NCBI RefSeq assembly: GCF_001457835.1
Contig: NZ_LN898230.1
Location: 79,600 to 143,599, forward strand
Source: Fenollaria timonensis
GTDB lineage: Bacteria > Bacillota > Clostridia > Tissierellales > Peptoniphilaceae
DNA: 64,000 nt
Reading direction: 5' to 3'
A program made the translations under genes and the position numbers. A model generated the notes under the pieces. The model was not told where the DNA came from and searched no databases. It worked only from the letters and a program-made list of their open reading frames with translations. Positions 26,972 through 35,237 of this stretch are shown here, one piece after another. Numbering within the stretch: position 1 is the stretch's first letter; every line of letters begins with the position of its first letter.

Positions 26972-27799
26972 ATGAAAAAACAAGTAAAATTAGTAAATAT
27001 AATAATAGTCACAATAGTAAGTATTATTACTTTCTTCCCACTTTTATGGATGTTTTCAAACTCGTTTAAAAGTGCGGAAAGCATAATCAGAGAGCCGATG
27101 AAATTAGCTCCAGAATTCTTTGACTTAAGAAATTTTAGAGGCGTTTTAGAGCAAGCACCATTTGACCTATATATTTTTAACAGTATAATCACATCCATCG
27201 CGATAGTTGTGCTTCAAATGCTAACGTCTATACTCATGGGATATGGCTTGTCACGCTTTAAGTTCAAGGGAAAGAAAGTTTTATTTGGGGCAATACTATT
27301 GACGTATATGCTGCCAGCTGCGGCGACTTATGTACCGAGCTATGTAATACTTGCTAAGATGAATTTAATAGATACACTAACTGGCATCGTAATATCAAAC
27401 GCGGCGAGCGTCTTTGCCATATATATGATTTATCAAACATTTTCATCCATACCAAAGGAGCTTATCGAAGCGGCTGAGATGGACGGAGCAAATAACTGGC
27501 AGATACTTTGGAGAGTTTTGGTACCAGTAGCAAAGTCTACAATACTTACAACTGCTTTAATTCAGTTCGTGGCGATGTACAATAACTACATGTGGCCATC
27601 ACTTATAACTAACAGCAAAAAGAATTATCTAATAAGCGTTGGCTTAAATATATTCTTTAATTCAAGAGGAAATTTCACTCAAAACCTACCTATGCTCATG
27701 GCAGCTAATGCAATAGCGGTACTTCCACTATTAATATTATTTTTAGTATTACAAAAGTGGTTTATCAAAGGCATCAGTGACAACGGCATAAAAGGCTAA
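26972..27799 (+). CDS. ABC importer permease, MalG/UgpE type
   Basis: This second channel subunit has six membrane segments and the EAA loop EAAEMDGANNWQILWRVLVP (about 168-187). The start at ATG 26972 is chosen because AGGTGAT lies 5 bp before it. The alternative GTG at 26963 sits within that ribosome site. It partners the preceding permease and the substrate-binding lipoprotein that begins 24 bp downstream. Confidence 0.9.
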   Translation: MKKQVKLVNIIIVTIVSIITFFPLLWMFSNSFKSAESIIREPMKLAPEFFDLRNFRGVLEQAPFDLYIFNSIITSIAIVVLQMLTSILMGYGLSRFKFKGKKVLFGAILLTYMLPAAATYVPSYVILAKMNLIDTLTGIVISNAASVFAIYMIYQTFSSIPKELIEAAEMDGANNWQILWRVLVPVAKSTILTTALIQFVAMYNNYMWPSLITNSKKNYLISVGLNIFFNSRGNFTQNLPMLMAANAIAVLPLLILFLVLQKWFIKGISDNGIKG

Positions 27800-27823
27800 A
27801 ATTATCATTATAGGAGGAAAAAA

Positions 27824-29179
27824 ATGAAAAAATTAAGAAGTTTAGCTGTAATACTTTTAGTATTATCACTAGTATTTACAGCGTGTTCACCAGCTGCTAA
27901 GGAAGCTATGGACGAAGGAGATAAGACTACAAGCGCTGAAGCAAATGAGTCAAAGAGCGAAGAAAAGAAAGATGAAACAGCTAGCGATAAGCCGGTTGAA
28001 ATTCAATTCTGGTATGGATTAGGCTCTGTAGCTGGAGAAACTATGGAAGAAATTATTAATGATTTTAACAATTCACAAGACAAGGTAAAGGTAACAGGCG
28101 TTCAACAAGCCGACTACGACGAAACTTATCAAAAGGTTCAAGCAGCTATTGCAGCTAATCAAGCACCAGCAGTTTTCATAGGTAGCAAGATTAAAGAAAT
28201 GGGTGAAGCGGGTCTATTGGCTGACTTAACACCATATATCGACGAAAGAACACCTCTTGATGATTATCTAGATGTATTCATGAAGCCAGATCAAATCGAT
28301 GGCAAAGTATATGCTTTCCCTGCTTATGGCACAACTCAAGTTATTTACTATAGAAAAGATTTACTTGAAAAAGCTGGATTAGATCCTCAAGATGTATATT
28401 CATCTTGGGACAAAGTCTTCGAAGCATCAAAGACTATGCAAGAAAAAGGCATAGCTGACTGGGGTCACCTAGTTATGTGGGGTCCAGATAACCTATCAGA
28501 TATTGCTTATAGCAATGGCGGAACTGTATTGTCAGAAGATGGTAAGACAGTAACTATCAACTCGCCTGAATGGGTTGAGGCTTGGGACTTTGTTAGAAAG
28601 CAAATTTTTGACGATAAAACTACTAAGATTGAATCAGGCGGACAAGGCTGGGAATATTGGTACAGAACTATCGATAACGTTATGAATGGTACTGCAATGA
28701 GCTATACTGGTTCATCAGGAGATAAGGGCGACCTTGATTTCACAAAGATCGACTCAATTCCTCAACCATCATTACATGATAAAAATGGTAAAGCTCAAGC
28801 AGGCGCACACAGCTTATTAGTTCCAGAAGCTGTATCAGAAGAACAAAAGAAAGCTGCTTATGAATGGATAGCATACTTCACAAGTCCTGAAATATCTGCT
28901 AAGTGGTCAATGAAGATTGGTTATATACCTGTTAGAAAGAGCACTATGGATATCGATGAATATAAGAAATTTACAGAAGAAAGTCCATATGCAAAGGTAC
29001 CATATGAACAAGCACTTACAGCTACACCAGTGTTTGTAGACCCAACTAAGGGACAAATCATAGACGCTTTAAAGATAGCTGCAGATAAAGTTGAATTACA
29101 AAACGTTCCAGCTAAGGAAGCACTTGACGAAGCACAAAAAGTAGCTCAAAAAGCACTTGATGAAGTACTAAATAAGTAA
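27824..29179 (+). CDS. ABC importer substrate-binding lipoprotein (family 1)
   Basis: This 451-residue solute-binding protein is anchored by Cys21 of the lipobox FTAC. An acidic linker (about 25-60) is followed by a bilobed family-1 fold (IQFWYGLGS start, the VPEAVSEEQKKAAYEWIAYF segment near the C-terminus). Aromatic residues such as WEYWYRT suggest a carbohydrate pocket. The ligand cannot be deduced. The downstream PHP phosphoesterase and HAD phosphatase would be compatible with a phosphorylated glycan or glycerophosphodiester. Confidence 0.9.
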   Translation: MKKLRSLAVILLVLSLVFTACSPAAKEAMDEGDKTTSAEANESKSEEKKDETASDKPVEIQFWYGLGSVAGETMEEIINDFNNSQDKVKVTGVQQADYDETYQKVQAAIAANQAPAVFIGSKIKEMGEAGLLADLTPYIDERTPLDDYLDVFMKPDQIDGKVYAFPAYGTTQVIYYRKDLLEKAGLDPQDVYSSWDKVFEASKTMQEKGIADWGHLVMWGPDNLSDIAYSNGGTVLSEDGKTVTINSPEWVEAWDFVRKQIFDDKTTKIESGGQGWEYWYRTIDNVMNGTAMSYTGSSGDKGDLDFTKIDSIPQPSLHDKNGKAQAGAHSLLVPEAVSEEQKKAAYEWIAYFTSPEISAKWSMKIGYIPVRKSTMDIDEYKKFTEESPYAKVPYEQALTATPVFVDPTKGQIIDALKIAADKVELQNVPAKEALDEAQKVAQKALDEVLNK

Positions 29180-29189
29180 GATTATAATT

Positions 29190-29220
29190 TGGGCGTCTCT
29201 ATATGAGGCGCTTATTTTTT
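29190..29220 (+). terminator. Weak terminator after the substrate-binding protein gene
   Basis: GCGTCTC pairs with GAGGCGC across a TATAT loop, followed by TTATTTTTT. It probably lowers, and does not abolish, read-through to the PHP gene 15 bp further on. Confidence 0.7.
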
Positions 29221-29234
29221 AATGAGAGGTATAT

Positions 29235-30641
29235 ATGCAAAGAGAAAAATTCTTAGATATAAAGTTAAATAAGGCTTATGACGTAGTAAATTTCACTGTT
29301 GATAAAGATATCAAGGCCCTAACAATTAAGTGGAGCAATAACAAACAGTTTTTTAGCGCCTACATTTTCGCTCCAGATAAGAAGCTTTATGCACAGATAA
29401 TAGCTGCGAAAGAAAATGGGGAAAGGCGTATAGCTATTATCCAATCTAGCTGTTCGCCTTGCTGCCAAAGCTTTAAGCCTAATATAGCTAAGGGCGTTTG
29501 GAGTCTTGAATATGGCGTTCTAAATAAGTGTGACGCAGATGATATCAGTCTTGAAATTTATGAAGGAGATTTAGATAGTGAAGAAAATAGCTTTAATGAA
29601 GTAAATTTATTTGATAGCATAAAGATGATGGACGATGGACCAAAGAAAACTTCTTATGCTGCGGACTTCCACACTCACACCATATATTCAGACGGTAAAA
29701 TGTCTAGAGAAGCCAATAATGATATGGCGATAAAGCAAGGACTAGACTTCTTTGTGCCTACGGATCACAATGTCTATCACTACACATGGCCAAAGCGTGA
29801 AGGCTTAAAAGTGTACCCGGGTATAGAGATAACATCTAGCCTTGGTCACATCAACTTATTATTTGCAGAAAAAACGCCATTTGCAGAGCATGCAATATAT
29901 GAGATTGAAGACGAAGAAGCACTTGTAAGGATAATCAAAGAGGCAAAGGACTACTCACTGATTACAGTGAACCATCCATGTATGCCGCCGTGGGACTTTC
30001 ATGCAAAATCATTTCCGCTTGATTTAATCACGTTTATGGAAGTGATCAACGATCCGACATATATGACATCTAAAAAGGCAATAAAAGACGCTATAAGGGC
30101 TTGGAGCTACTTATTAAACGATGGCTACAGAGTCATATCCATAGGCGGAAGCGATTCACACTTACTTCCAGAAGAAAAATATGAGGGTTCAGCATATCCA
30201 TCGCTTTTAGGAGACCCAAAAGCCATAGTTTACGCAAAAGAGAACACAGCCGAAGCTCTTAAAGACGCGATGCTGGCTGGAGAAGTGTCTGTGACTAGAT
30301 CAAAGGAGATAAAGCTTAGTGCCAATGGCTTAGCAAGAGAAAATGAAAACTTCACTGGAAGAGCAAGCTTAAGAGCGGAGTTACTCGAAAACAATTTTCA
30401 TTCATCAGCTCTTCATATATCTTGGATAATCGATGGCGAGTGCGTTAAAGATGAAAAGGCTAAAGAGTCGATGTTCAATATTGAAATAGACAGCGCTTAC
30501 CACTGGATAAGAGTAGATGTTTGGGACGAAGAAGGAAACCTTTATGGATACACTAATCCAATTTTCTTCAATAGAAAGACTAAGGAGCACGAGATGAAAG
30601 TCTGGGGCGATTTGATGGAGAAGATGTCAAATGAAAAATAA
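29235..30641 (+). CDS. PHP-domain phosphoesterase (CehA/McbA family)
   Basis: This 468-residue protein has an N-terminal beta-rich domain (about 1-140). A PHP metallohydrolase domain starts at ADFHTHTIYSDGKM (about 144-157). Other metal ligands are in PTDHNVYH, PGIEITSSLGHINLL and GGSDSH. A C-terminal beta domain runs from about 360 to 468. The family cleaves phosphodiesters or related esters, and members occur both in the cytoplasm and outside. No signal peptide is visible here. It follows the ABC importer and overlaps the HAD phosphatase by 11 bp, suggesting intracellular processing of an imported phosphorylated compound (inference). Confidence 0.85.
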   Translation: MQREKFLDIKLNKAYDVVNFTVDKDIKALTIKWSNNKQFFSAYIFAPDKKLYAQIIAAKENGERRIAIIQSSCSPCCQSFKPNIAKGVWSLEYGVLNKCDADDISLEIYEGDLDSEENSFNEVNLFDSIKMMDDGPKKTSYAADFHTHTIYSDGKMSREANNDMAIKQGLDFFVPTDHNVYHYTWPKREGLKVYPGIEITSSLGHINLLFAEKTPFAEHAIYEIEDEEALVRIIKEAKDYSLITVNHPCMPPWDFHAKSFPLDLITFMEVINDPTYMTSKKAIKDAIRAWSYLLNDGYRVISIGGSDSHLLPEEKYEGSAYPSLLGDPKAIVYAKENTAEALKDAMLAGEVSVTRSKEIKLSANGLARENENFTGRASLRAELLENNFHSSALHISWIIDGECVKDEKAKESMFNIEIDSAYHWIRVDVWDEEGNLYGYTNPIFFNRKTKEHEMKVWGDLMEKMSNEK

Positions 30642-31326
30642 TATAAAGGGCGTAATATTTGATAAAGACGGAACGCTTTTAAAATTTACTGACATTTGGA
30701 GGCTTAGTTTAGAAGAGCTCTTTGATTATTATGAGCTTGGTGAAGCTGATAAGATAGAGATAAGACAGGTAGTAGGAGTGAATGAAGACCACAGCATTAG
30801 AGAAAATTCTATATTTGCCTCAGGCACTATAGCTGATTTAGCAGAAGTATTTAGTAAATATGTTGACAAGAGTAAAGAAGCTCTTGATAAAGAGATAAGT
30901 GATTTCTTTTTAGCTTACTTAGCTAAGCATCCAGAATTGATTGTGGGGACGTGCGACGTTAAAAAGTGTTTTGACGAGCTAAAGAAACTTGATATCAAAG
31001 TAGCTGTCATAACAGCTGATAGCTTTAAGCAAGCGAAACTAAGTTTTGAGATGCTTGGCGTTTTTGATGAAATTGATTTTTTAGCAGCAGCTGATTTTTA
31101 TCCAAATAAATCAGATCCATCATCATTAGATGCTTTTTGTAAAGACTTTGGGCTAAGTAGAAAAGAAGTAGCCGTTGTAGGTGACTCACTAATAGATCTA
31201 GAGCTAGGTAAAGTAGCTGGGCTTGCTGTTGGCGTCACGTGCGGCGTAGGTACAAAAGAGATGCTTATGAAGGATGCGGATATTGTTTTGGATACGCCAC
31301 TTGATTTAATAAATGTATTAAGATAA
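30631..31326 (+). CDS. HAD-superfamily phosphatase (Gph-like)
   Basis: This 231-residue hydrolase has motif I FDKDGTLL (about 10-17, nucleophile and acid Asp), motif II VITADS and motif IV VVGDSLIDLELG. The helical cap between about 20 and 95 is of the phosphoglycolate-phosphatase type. It is translationally coupled to the PHP phosphoesterase (11-bp overlap). A plausible job is removing phosphate from the product of that enzyme. Confidence 0.88.
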   Translation: MKNNIKGVIFDKDGTLLKFTDIWRLSLEELFDYYELGEADKIEIRQVVGVNEDHSIRENSIFASGTIADLAEVFSKYVDKSKEALDKEISDFFLAYLAKHPELIVGTCDVKKCFDELKKLDIKVAVITADSFKQAKLSFEMLGVFDEIDFLAAADFYPNKSDPSSLDAFCKDFGLSRKEVAVVGDSLIDLELGKVAGLAVGVTCGVGTKEMLMKDADIVLDTPLDLINVLR

Positions 31327-31353
31327 GTAAATAAATATTAATTGGGTATAAAA

Positions 31354-31388
31354 GATGTGTGAAGCGAATACCGCTTTACACATTTTTT
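31354..31388 (+). terminator. Terminator after the HAD phosphatase gene
   Basis: ATGTGTGAAGCG pairs with CCGCTTTACACAT around a short loop and is followed by T6. It ends the importer/phosphatase unit; the next gene has its own ribosome site directly behind it. Confidence 0.85.
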
Positions 31389-31406
31389 GCGTTTAAGGAG
31401 ATATAT

Positions 31407-32123
31407 ATGAAGAACTTACTTATTATATTTACAAGGGTACCTATTGAAGGACACACTAAGACGCGTCTCGAGGACTTTTTATCTAAGAAAGATATAGTTT
31501 TATTTCACAAGAATCTTATTAAAAGGCTAGTAAACGAACTTAAGTCTGATAAATGGGATTTAGAAGTGCATGTGACGCCCATTAACAAGGTAGAAGTACT
31601 TAAAGAGCTGCTTGCAAACGAAGTATACAAGGCGCAAGCTGAGGGAAACCTCTTTGAGAGAATGGAGATTGCTATCGATACGGCTTTTAAGACTTACGAA
31701 AAGGTCGCTCTCATTGGCTCTGACATCTATGACATTAGCAAAAAAGATATCGAGGCCGCCTTTACTGCGCTTGATACAAACGATATAGTTTTTAATCCAT
31801 CATCGGATGGTGGCTATTCACTCGTCGCGTCGAAGATTAATTTAGATAATAAACTTAATATAGATTTTAAAAATAAATCAATGATACTCGAAGAAACTAT
31901 TAAAAATTTTAATACTTCGCTAATTAAGAGCCTTAGAACCGTTGATGATATTGACACGAAAGAGGATCTATTATATAATTACCTTGGTAAAAATGTGTAT
32001 TTTTTAAGTAAGGATGAGATTATCTTAGATGGCAAAAAAATAAAGCTTGATGAGACAATATTTTACGACTTAATAAATATAAATAATTGGGGGAATAATA
32101 ATGAAGAAAAAGAAAATTTCTAA
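31407..32123 (+). CDS. DUF2064/TIGR04282-type nucleotidyl/glycosyl transferase-like protein
   Basis: This 238-residue GT-A-like protein has the N-terminal motif LIIFTRVPIEGHTKTRL (TIGR04282 proteins: FxRxPxxGxxKTRL), the metal site GSDIYD and NPSSDGGYSLVA. Databases call the family arsenosugar-biosynthesis glycosyltransferase. That name is a guess from gene context in other genomes, and the real activity is unproven. The start at 31407 follows TTTAAGGAG. An ATG at 31359 lies inside the preceding terminator. It overlaps the VTT protein by 23 bp. Confidence 0.82.
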   Translation: MKNLLIIFTRVPIEGHTKTRLEDFLSKKDIVLFHKNLIKRLVNELKSDKWDLEVHVTPINKVEVLKELLANEVYKAQAEGNLFERMEIAIDTAFKTYEKVALIGSDIYDISKKDIEAAFTALDTNDIVFNPSSDGGYSLVASKINLDNKLNIDFKNKSMILEETIKNFNTSLIKSLRTVDDIDTKEDLLYNYLGKNVYFLSKDEIILDGKKIKLDETIFYDLININNWGNNNEEKENF

Positions 32124-32796
32124 GATAGTACTTATTTCTATCATATTACTAGTAATAGTACTGTATTTTGCAGTACCAAGTTTTAATGCGACTATGAAAA
32201 ATTTCGTAACTCAACTAGGAAGTCTTAATCTTGACGCTGTTATTGAGCTAATCAGGGGCTATGGCGTATATGCAGCTATCATTTCATTTATACTAATGAT
32301 TTTGCAATCAGTTCTTGCGCCAATACCAGCTCTATTAATCACTTTAGCAAATGCAGCAGTATTTGGCTGGTGGAAGGGCGCACTTCTTTCGTTCTGGTCA
32401 GCAATGGCTGGAGCGGCTCTTTGCTTCTACATCGCTAGAACACTAGGTAGAGACTATGTAGAAAAAGTTGTTACTAAGACAGGACTTGCTAAAGTTGACG
32501 AATTTTTCGAAAGATACGGCAAAAACTCAATACTTATATGCAGACTCCTTCCCTTCGTTTCATTTGACATAGTTAGTTACGCAGCAGGCCTAACACCTAT
32601 AAAGTTCTGGGACTTCTTCATAGCAACAGGTCTTGGACAACTTCCTGCAACTATTGTTTACTCATACTTAGGTAATTTAGCTGGCTCGACAAAGACTATA
32701 TTTATAGCAATAGTTTCCGTTGTTGCTCTAAGTGCCTTAGTTTATATGATAGGCAAGATATATAATGACAAGAAAAAAGCAAATAAATCCAATTAA
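32101..32796 (+). CDS. TVP38/TMEM64 (VTT domain) membrane protein 1
   Basis: This 231-residue integral membrane protein carries the VTT/SNARE-associated domain with the conserved stretch NAAVFGWWKGALLSFWSAMAG and the re-entrant motif RLLPFVSFDIVSYAAGLT. DedA/VTT proteins are implicated in scrambling or transporting lipid carriers, but this member is uncharacterised. It is embedded between two predicted glycosyltransferases and overlaps a second VTT gene by 32 bp. Confidence 0.88.
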   Translation: MKKKKISKIVLISIILLVIVLYFAVPSFNATMKNFVTQLGSLNLDAVIELIRGYGVYAAIISFILMILQSVLAPIPALLITLANAAVFGWWKGALLSFWSAMAGAALCFYIARTLGRDYVEKVVTKTGLAKVDEFFERYGKNSILICRLLPFVSFDIVSYAAGLTPIKFWDFFIATGLGQLPATIVYSYLGNLAGSTKTIFIAIVSVVALSALVYMIGKIYNDKKKANKSN

Positions 32797-33439
32797 GATA
32801 CTGAGCCTATTAATTATAATAATAGGCTCCGTTCTAGTTATAAAGTACGTGCCTATGGAAAAGCTCAAGGCCTTTATCGAAGAGAGAAGAGAGCTTTCAG
32901 AAGTCTTATACGTGGCAGCTTTTGCGATACTTCCAGTATTTTTCTTCCCAGTGCCAGTCCTTGCGCTTATAGCTGCTGCTCTATTTGGCTTTGTGAAGGG
33001 AAGCCTTTTGACCATGGTCGGAGCACTTTTAAATATGTCTATCATGTTTGTCATCGCAAGATACATAGGCAGAGACTTTGTTAGCGCCTTGGTTCATAAG
33101 CACGTGAGTAAAAAGACTTACGACAGATATTTTGCCAAAGATGCCAAGATCGCATCAGGACTATTTTTGTTAAGGCTTACACCAATCATTCCATACAATA
33201 TACTTAATTATGCTTATCCACTAACTGATATAAGCTTTTGGAAGTACCTAATCGTTTCTTTCTTGGGGATAATGCCTGGAACGCTTGTTTACCTAAACCT
33301 AGGTGACAAGATTAAAGACTACAAGTCCAAAGAGTTTTTGATTGCAGTTTTAATCATGCTCGCACTTGTAATAATTTCAGTTTTGCTTACAAAGTACGTT
33401 AACAAGAAAAATGATAGCAATAGTAGTTCCAGTATATAA
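32765..33439 (+). CDS. TVP38/TMEM64 (VTT domain) membrane protein 2
   Basis: This 224-residue paralogue of the preceding protein has the same re-entrant motif (RLTPIIPYNILNYAYPLT) and a positively charged N-terminus (MTRKKQ). Two adjacent VTT genes suggest a heteromeric membrane unit. It has no strong ribosome site and starts inside the previous gene, so it is probably translated by coupling. It overlaps the next gene by 29 bp. Confidence 0.88.
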   Translation: MTRKKQINPIKILSLLIIIIGSVLVIKYVPMEKLKAFIEERRELSEVLYVAAFAILPVFFFPVPVLALIAAALFGFVKGSLLTMVGALLNMSIMFVIARYIGRDFVSALVHKHVSKKTYDRYFAKDAKIASGLFLLRLTPIIPYNILNYAYPLTDISFWKYLIVSFLGIMPGTLVYLNLGDKIKDYKSKEFLIAVLIMLALVIISVLLTKYVNKKNDSNSSSSI

Positions 33440-34097
33440 GGAAGAAAAAAGCATAGAGCGCTTCATAAGGCACTTATATAGCTTAGATGGAGACTTCAAA
33501 GTCTACATAGCTTATGCAGATGGTGGAGACAAAACGCTTGATGTGCTTCATAAACTAAATAAAGAATTCCCATTCAAGATAGTTATGAGCGAAAAATCAC
33601 GTTCAGTTCAGATGAATACAGGCTTTAAAGAAACTAGCGAGGATAAGGTTATCTTTTTGCATGCGGACTCGTATTTAGATAAGGATGCCATAGTAAAGAT
33701 GGATAAGGCACTTGATAAGTATAGTGCCGCAGCCATTAAGATAAAATTCACAAGCAAAAGATTTTTAATGAAGGTCGTTGCCTTTAGATCAAATATAAGG
33801 CTAAAACTATATAATATTGCCTATGGCGATCAAGCTATGTCCTTTAGACGCGAGAAATTCATAGACATGGGCATGTTCAAAGAACTACCACTTATGGAAG
33901 ACTACGAAATGTCAAGAAGGCTCAAAAAAGAAGGAACAAGGATAAAGGCTATAGACTCATACGTTACGACAGACGCTAGACGCTTTGAAAACAGAGGAAT
34001 TATTAAAACCATAATTCTACATAAAAAGCTAAAATTAATGTTTTTACTAGGTTACCCGATAGAAGAGATCACAAGGAGATATAAAGATGAAAGATGA
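33411..34097 (+). CDS. Family 2 glycosyltransferase (TIGR04283 type)
   Basis: This 228-residue GT-A glycosyltransferase has VVPVYKEEKSIERF (about 4-17), ADGGDKT (about 37), LHADSY (metal-binding, about 83) and the acceptor-site acidic motif PLMEDYEMSRRL (about 160). It lacks transmembrane helices. TIGR04282 and TIGR04283 proteins often occur together with VTT and Fe-S proteins, as here. The acceptor is unknown and a membrane lipid is plausible. Confidence 0.85.
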   Translation: MIAIVVPVYKEEKSIERFIRHLYSLDGDFKVYIAYADGGDKTLDVLHKLNKEFPFKIVMSEKSRSVQMNTGFKETSEDKVIFLHADSYLDKDAIVKMDKALDKYSAAAIKIKFTSKRFLMKVVAFRSNIRLKLYNIAYGDQAMSFRREKFIDMGMFKELPLMEDYEMSRRLKKEGTRIKAIDSYVTTDARRFENRGIIKTIILHKKLKLMFLLGYPIEEITRRYKDER

Positions 34098-35043
34098 TAA
34101 GAAAAATTATTTAAAATACGTCAAAGATACTTGCCTCGACTGCTCACTATGCACACAAAACTGCGACTTTTTAACGAAATACAAACTAGACTTAGAAGAT
34201 TTTGCAGCTAGAGAGGACCTTGCTTACTCATGCTTCTTATGTGGCCGCTGCTACGAGGTATGTCCAGTAGATTTAGATGGCAGAGAGATCTCACTAATAC
34301 ATAGGAAAAATGAGGGCTTCGGCATGATGAAGTTTGAGAAGTCTCTATATAAATTCAGAAATAACTCAAATAAAGAGACTAGGGATTTATTATGGCTTGG
34401 CTGCTCATTTCCAAGAGCTTTTCCAGAAACAACTAAGAAGATGATAGAGATATTTAAGGACGATGGCTGTGACTACTCAATCGACTGCTGCGGTAAACCA
34501 GTCTTTGAGAGCGGTGACAAGGAGCGTGCGCAAAATAACATTGACCACGTCAAAATGCTATTACTTAAGAAAAAAGTAAAGAGAGTCGTTACATGCTGCC
34601 CAAACTGCTACCACTTCTTTAAAGATTACACAGACATAAACGTTATAACAATATATGAAAAGCTTCACGAGCTAGGCATAGGCAAGGTTTTTGAAGATAA
34701 GTTTCACATCTACCACCCATGTCCAGACAAAGTTCATAAAGAGATGTTTAAAGATTTAAAATACTTTATGCCAAATGCCAAAAGTGATTACAAAGACGTT
34801 CTATGCTGCGGCCTAGGCGGACTTGCGAGCCGCGATGAACCTGAGATAGCGAAAGCATTTTTAGATAGACTTAAAAATTATGAGAGCATGGTCACAACAT
34901 ATTGCGCAAGCTGCTCAATACAGTTCACAAAAAATCAAATATCTAATCAGCACGCACTTTGCATGATACTTGGCACAGATGAAAAAGTCGTCCCAACAAG
35001 CCTAGCTAGATTAATAAAGATGAAATTCTATGGCGGAAGATAA
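34087..35043 (+). CDS. CCG-domain Fe-S protein (HdrB/GlpC-like)
   Basis: This 318-residue redox protein has an N-terminal 2x[4Fe-4S] ferredoxin region (CLDCSLCTQNC, CFLCGRCYEVCP, within about 13-60). Two cysteine-rich CCG domains follow (CCGKPVFES about 136; CCPNCYHF; CCGLGGLASR about 239; YCASCS). The layout matches the heterodisulfide-reductase B/glycerol-3-phosphate-dehydrogenase C superfamily, which passes electrons to quinones or disulfides. It closes the glycosyltransferase/VTT cluster, with a good ribosome site (AAGGAG) and an 11-bp overlap with the previous gene. The physiological partner is unknown. Confidence 0.85.
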   Translation: MKDDKKNYLKYVKDTCLDCSLCTQNCDFLTKYKLDLEDFAAREDLAYSCFLCGRCYEVCPVDLDGREISLIHRKNEGFGMMKFEKSLYKFRNNSNKETRDLLWLGCSFPRAFPETTKKMIEIFKDDGCDYSIDCCGKPVFESGDKERAQNNIDHVKMLLLKKKVKRVVTCCPNCYHFFKDYTDINVITIYEKLHELGIGKVFEDKFHIYHPCPDKVHKEMFKDLKYFMPNAKSDYKDVLCCGLGGLASRDEPEIAKAFLDRLKNYESMVTTYCASCSIQFTKNQISNQHALCMILGTDEKVVPTSLARLIKMKFYGGR

Positions 35044-35050
35044 ATTAGAA

Positions 35051-35080
35051 AGATAAGTTCAATTGAGCTTATCTTTTTTT
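35051..35080 (+). terminator. Terminator of the glycosyltransferase/VTT cluster
   Basis: GATAAG-x-TC pairs with GA-x-CTTATC across AATT, followed by T7. Confidence 0.85.
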
Positions 35081-35153
35081 ATGCTAATCTTGATAAAATT
35101 ATCGACAAGGTATATAATTAAATAATTTACTTGAAAAAAAATTGAGATAGTTG

Positions 35154-35181
35154 TTGACACCCCCCCCATTTATGATATCAT
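35154..35181 (+). promoter_or_regulatory. ABC exporter promoter with C8 run in the spacer
   Basis: TTGACA (35154-35159), 16 bp and TATCAT (35176-35181). The spacer begins with eight consecutive C (35160-35167). Changing the tract by one base would give 15 or 17 bp spacing, so promoter strength could vary by slipped-strand replication. Confidence 0.65.
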
Positions 35182-35237
35182 TAACATATAAGCACTTTAG
35201 CATAGTGCTAAATACATTTGTACAAGGGGGACTTACG

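Noticed and set aside
31359-31406. Upstream start of the DUF2064 protein
   Set aside because: It falls inside the intrinsic terminator of the previous gene; the family motif begins right after the ATG at 31407.
35151-35237. Longer start for the ABC exporter
   Set aside because: These bases contain the -35 box, the C8 spacer and the -10 box, so they are promoter. AAGGGGG precedes the ATG at 35238.
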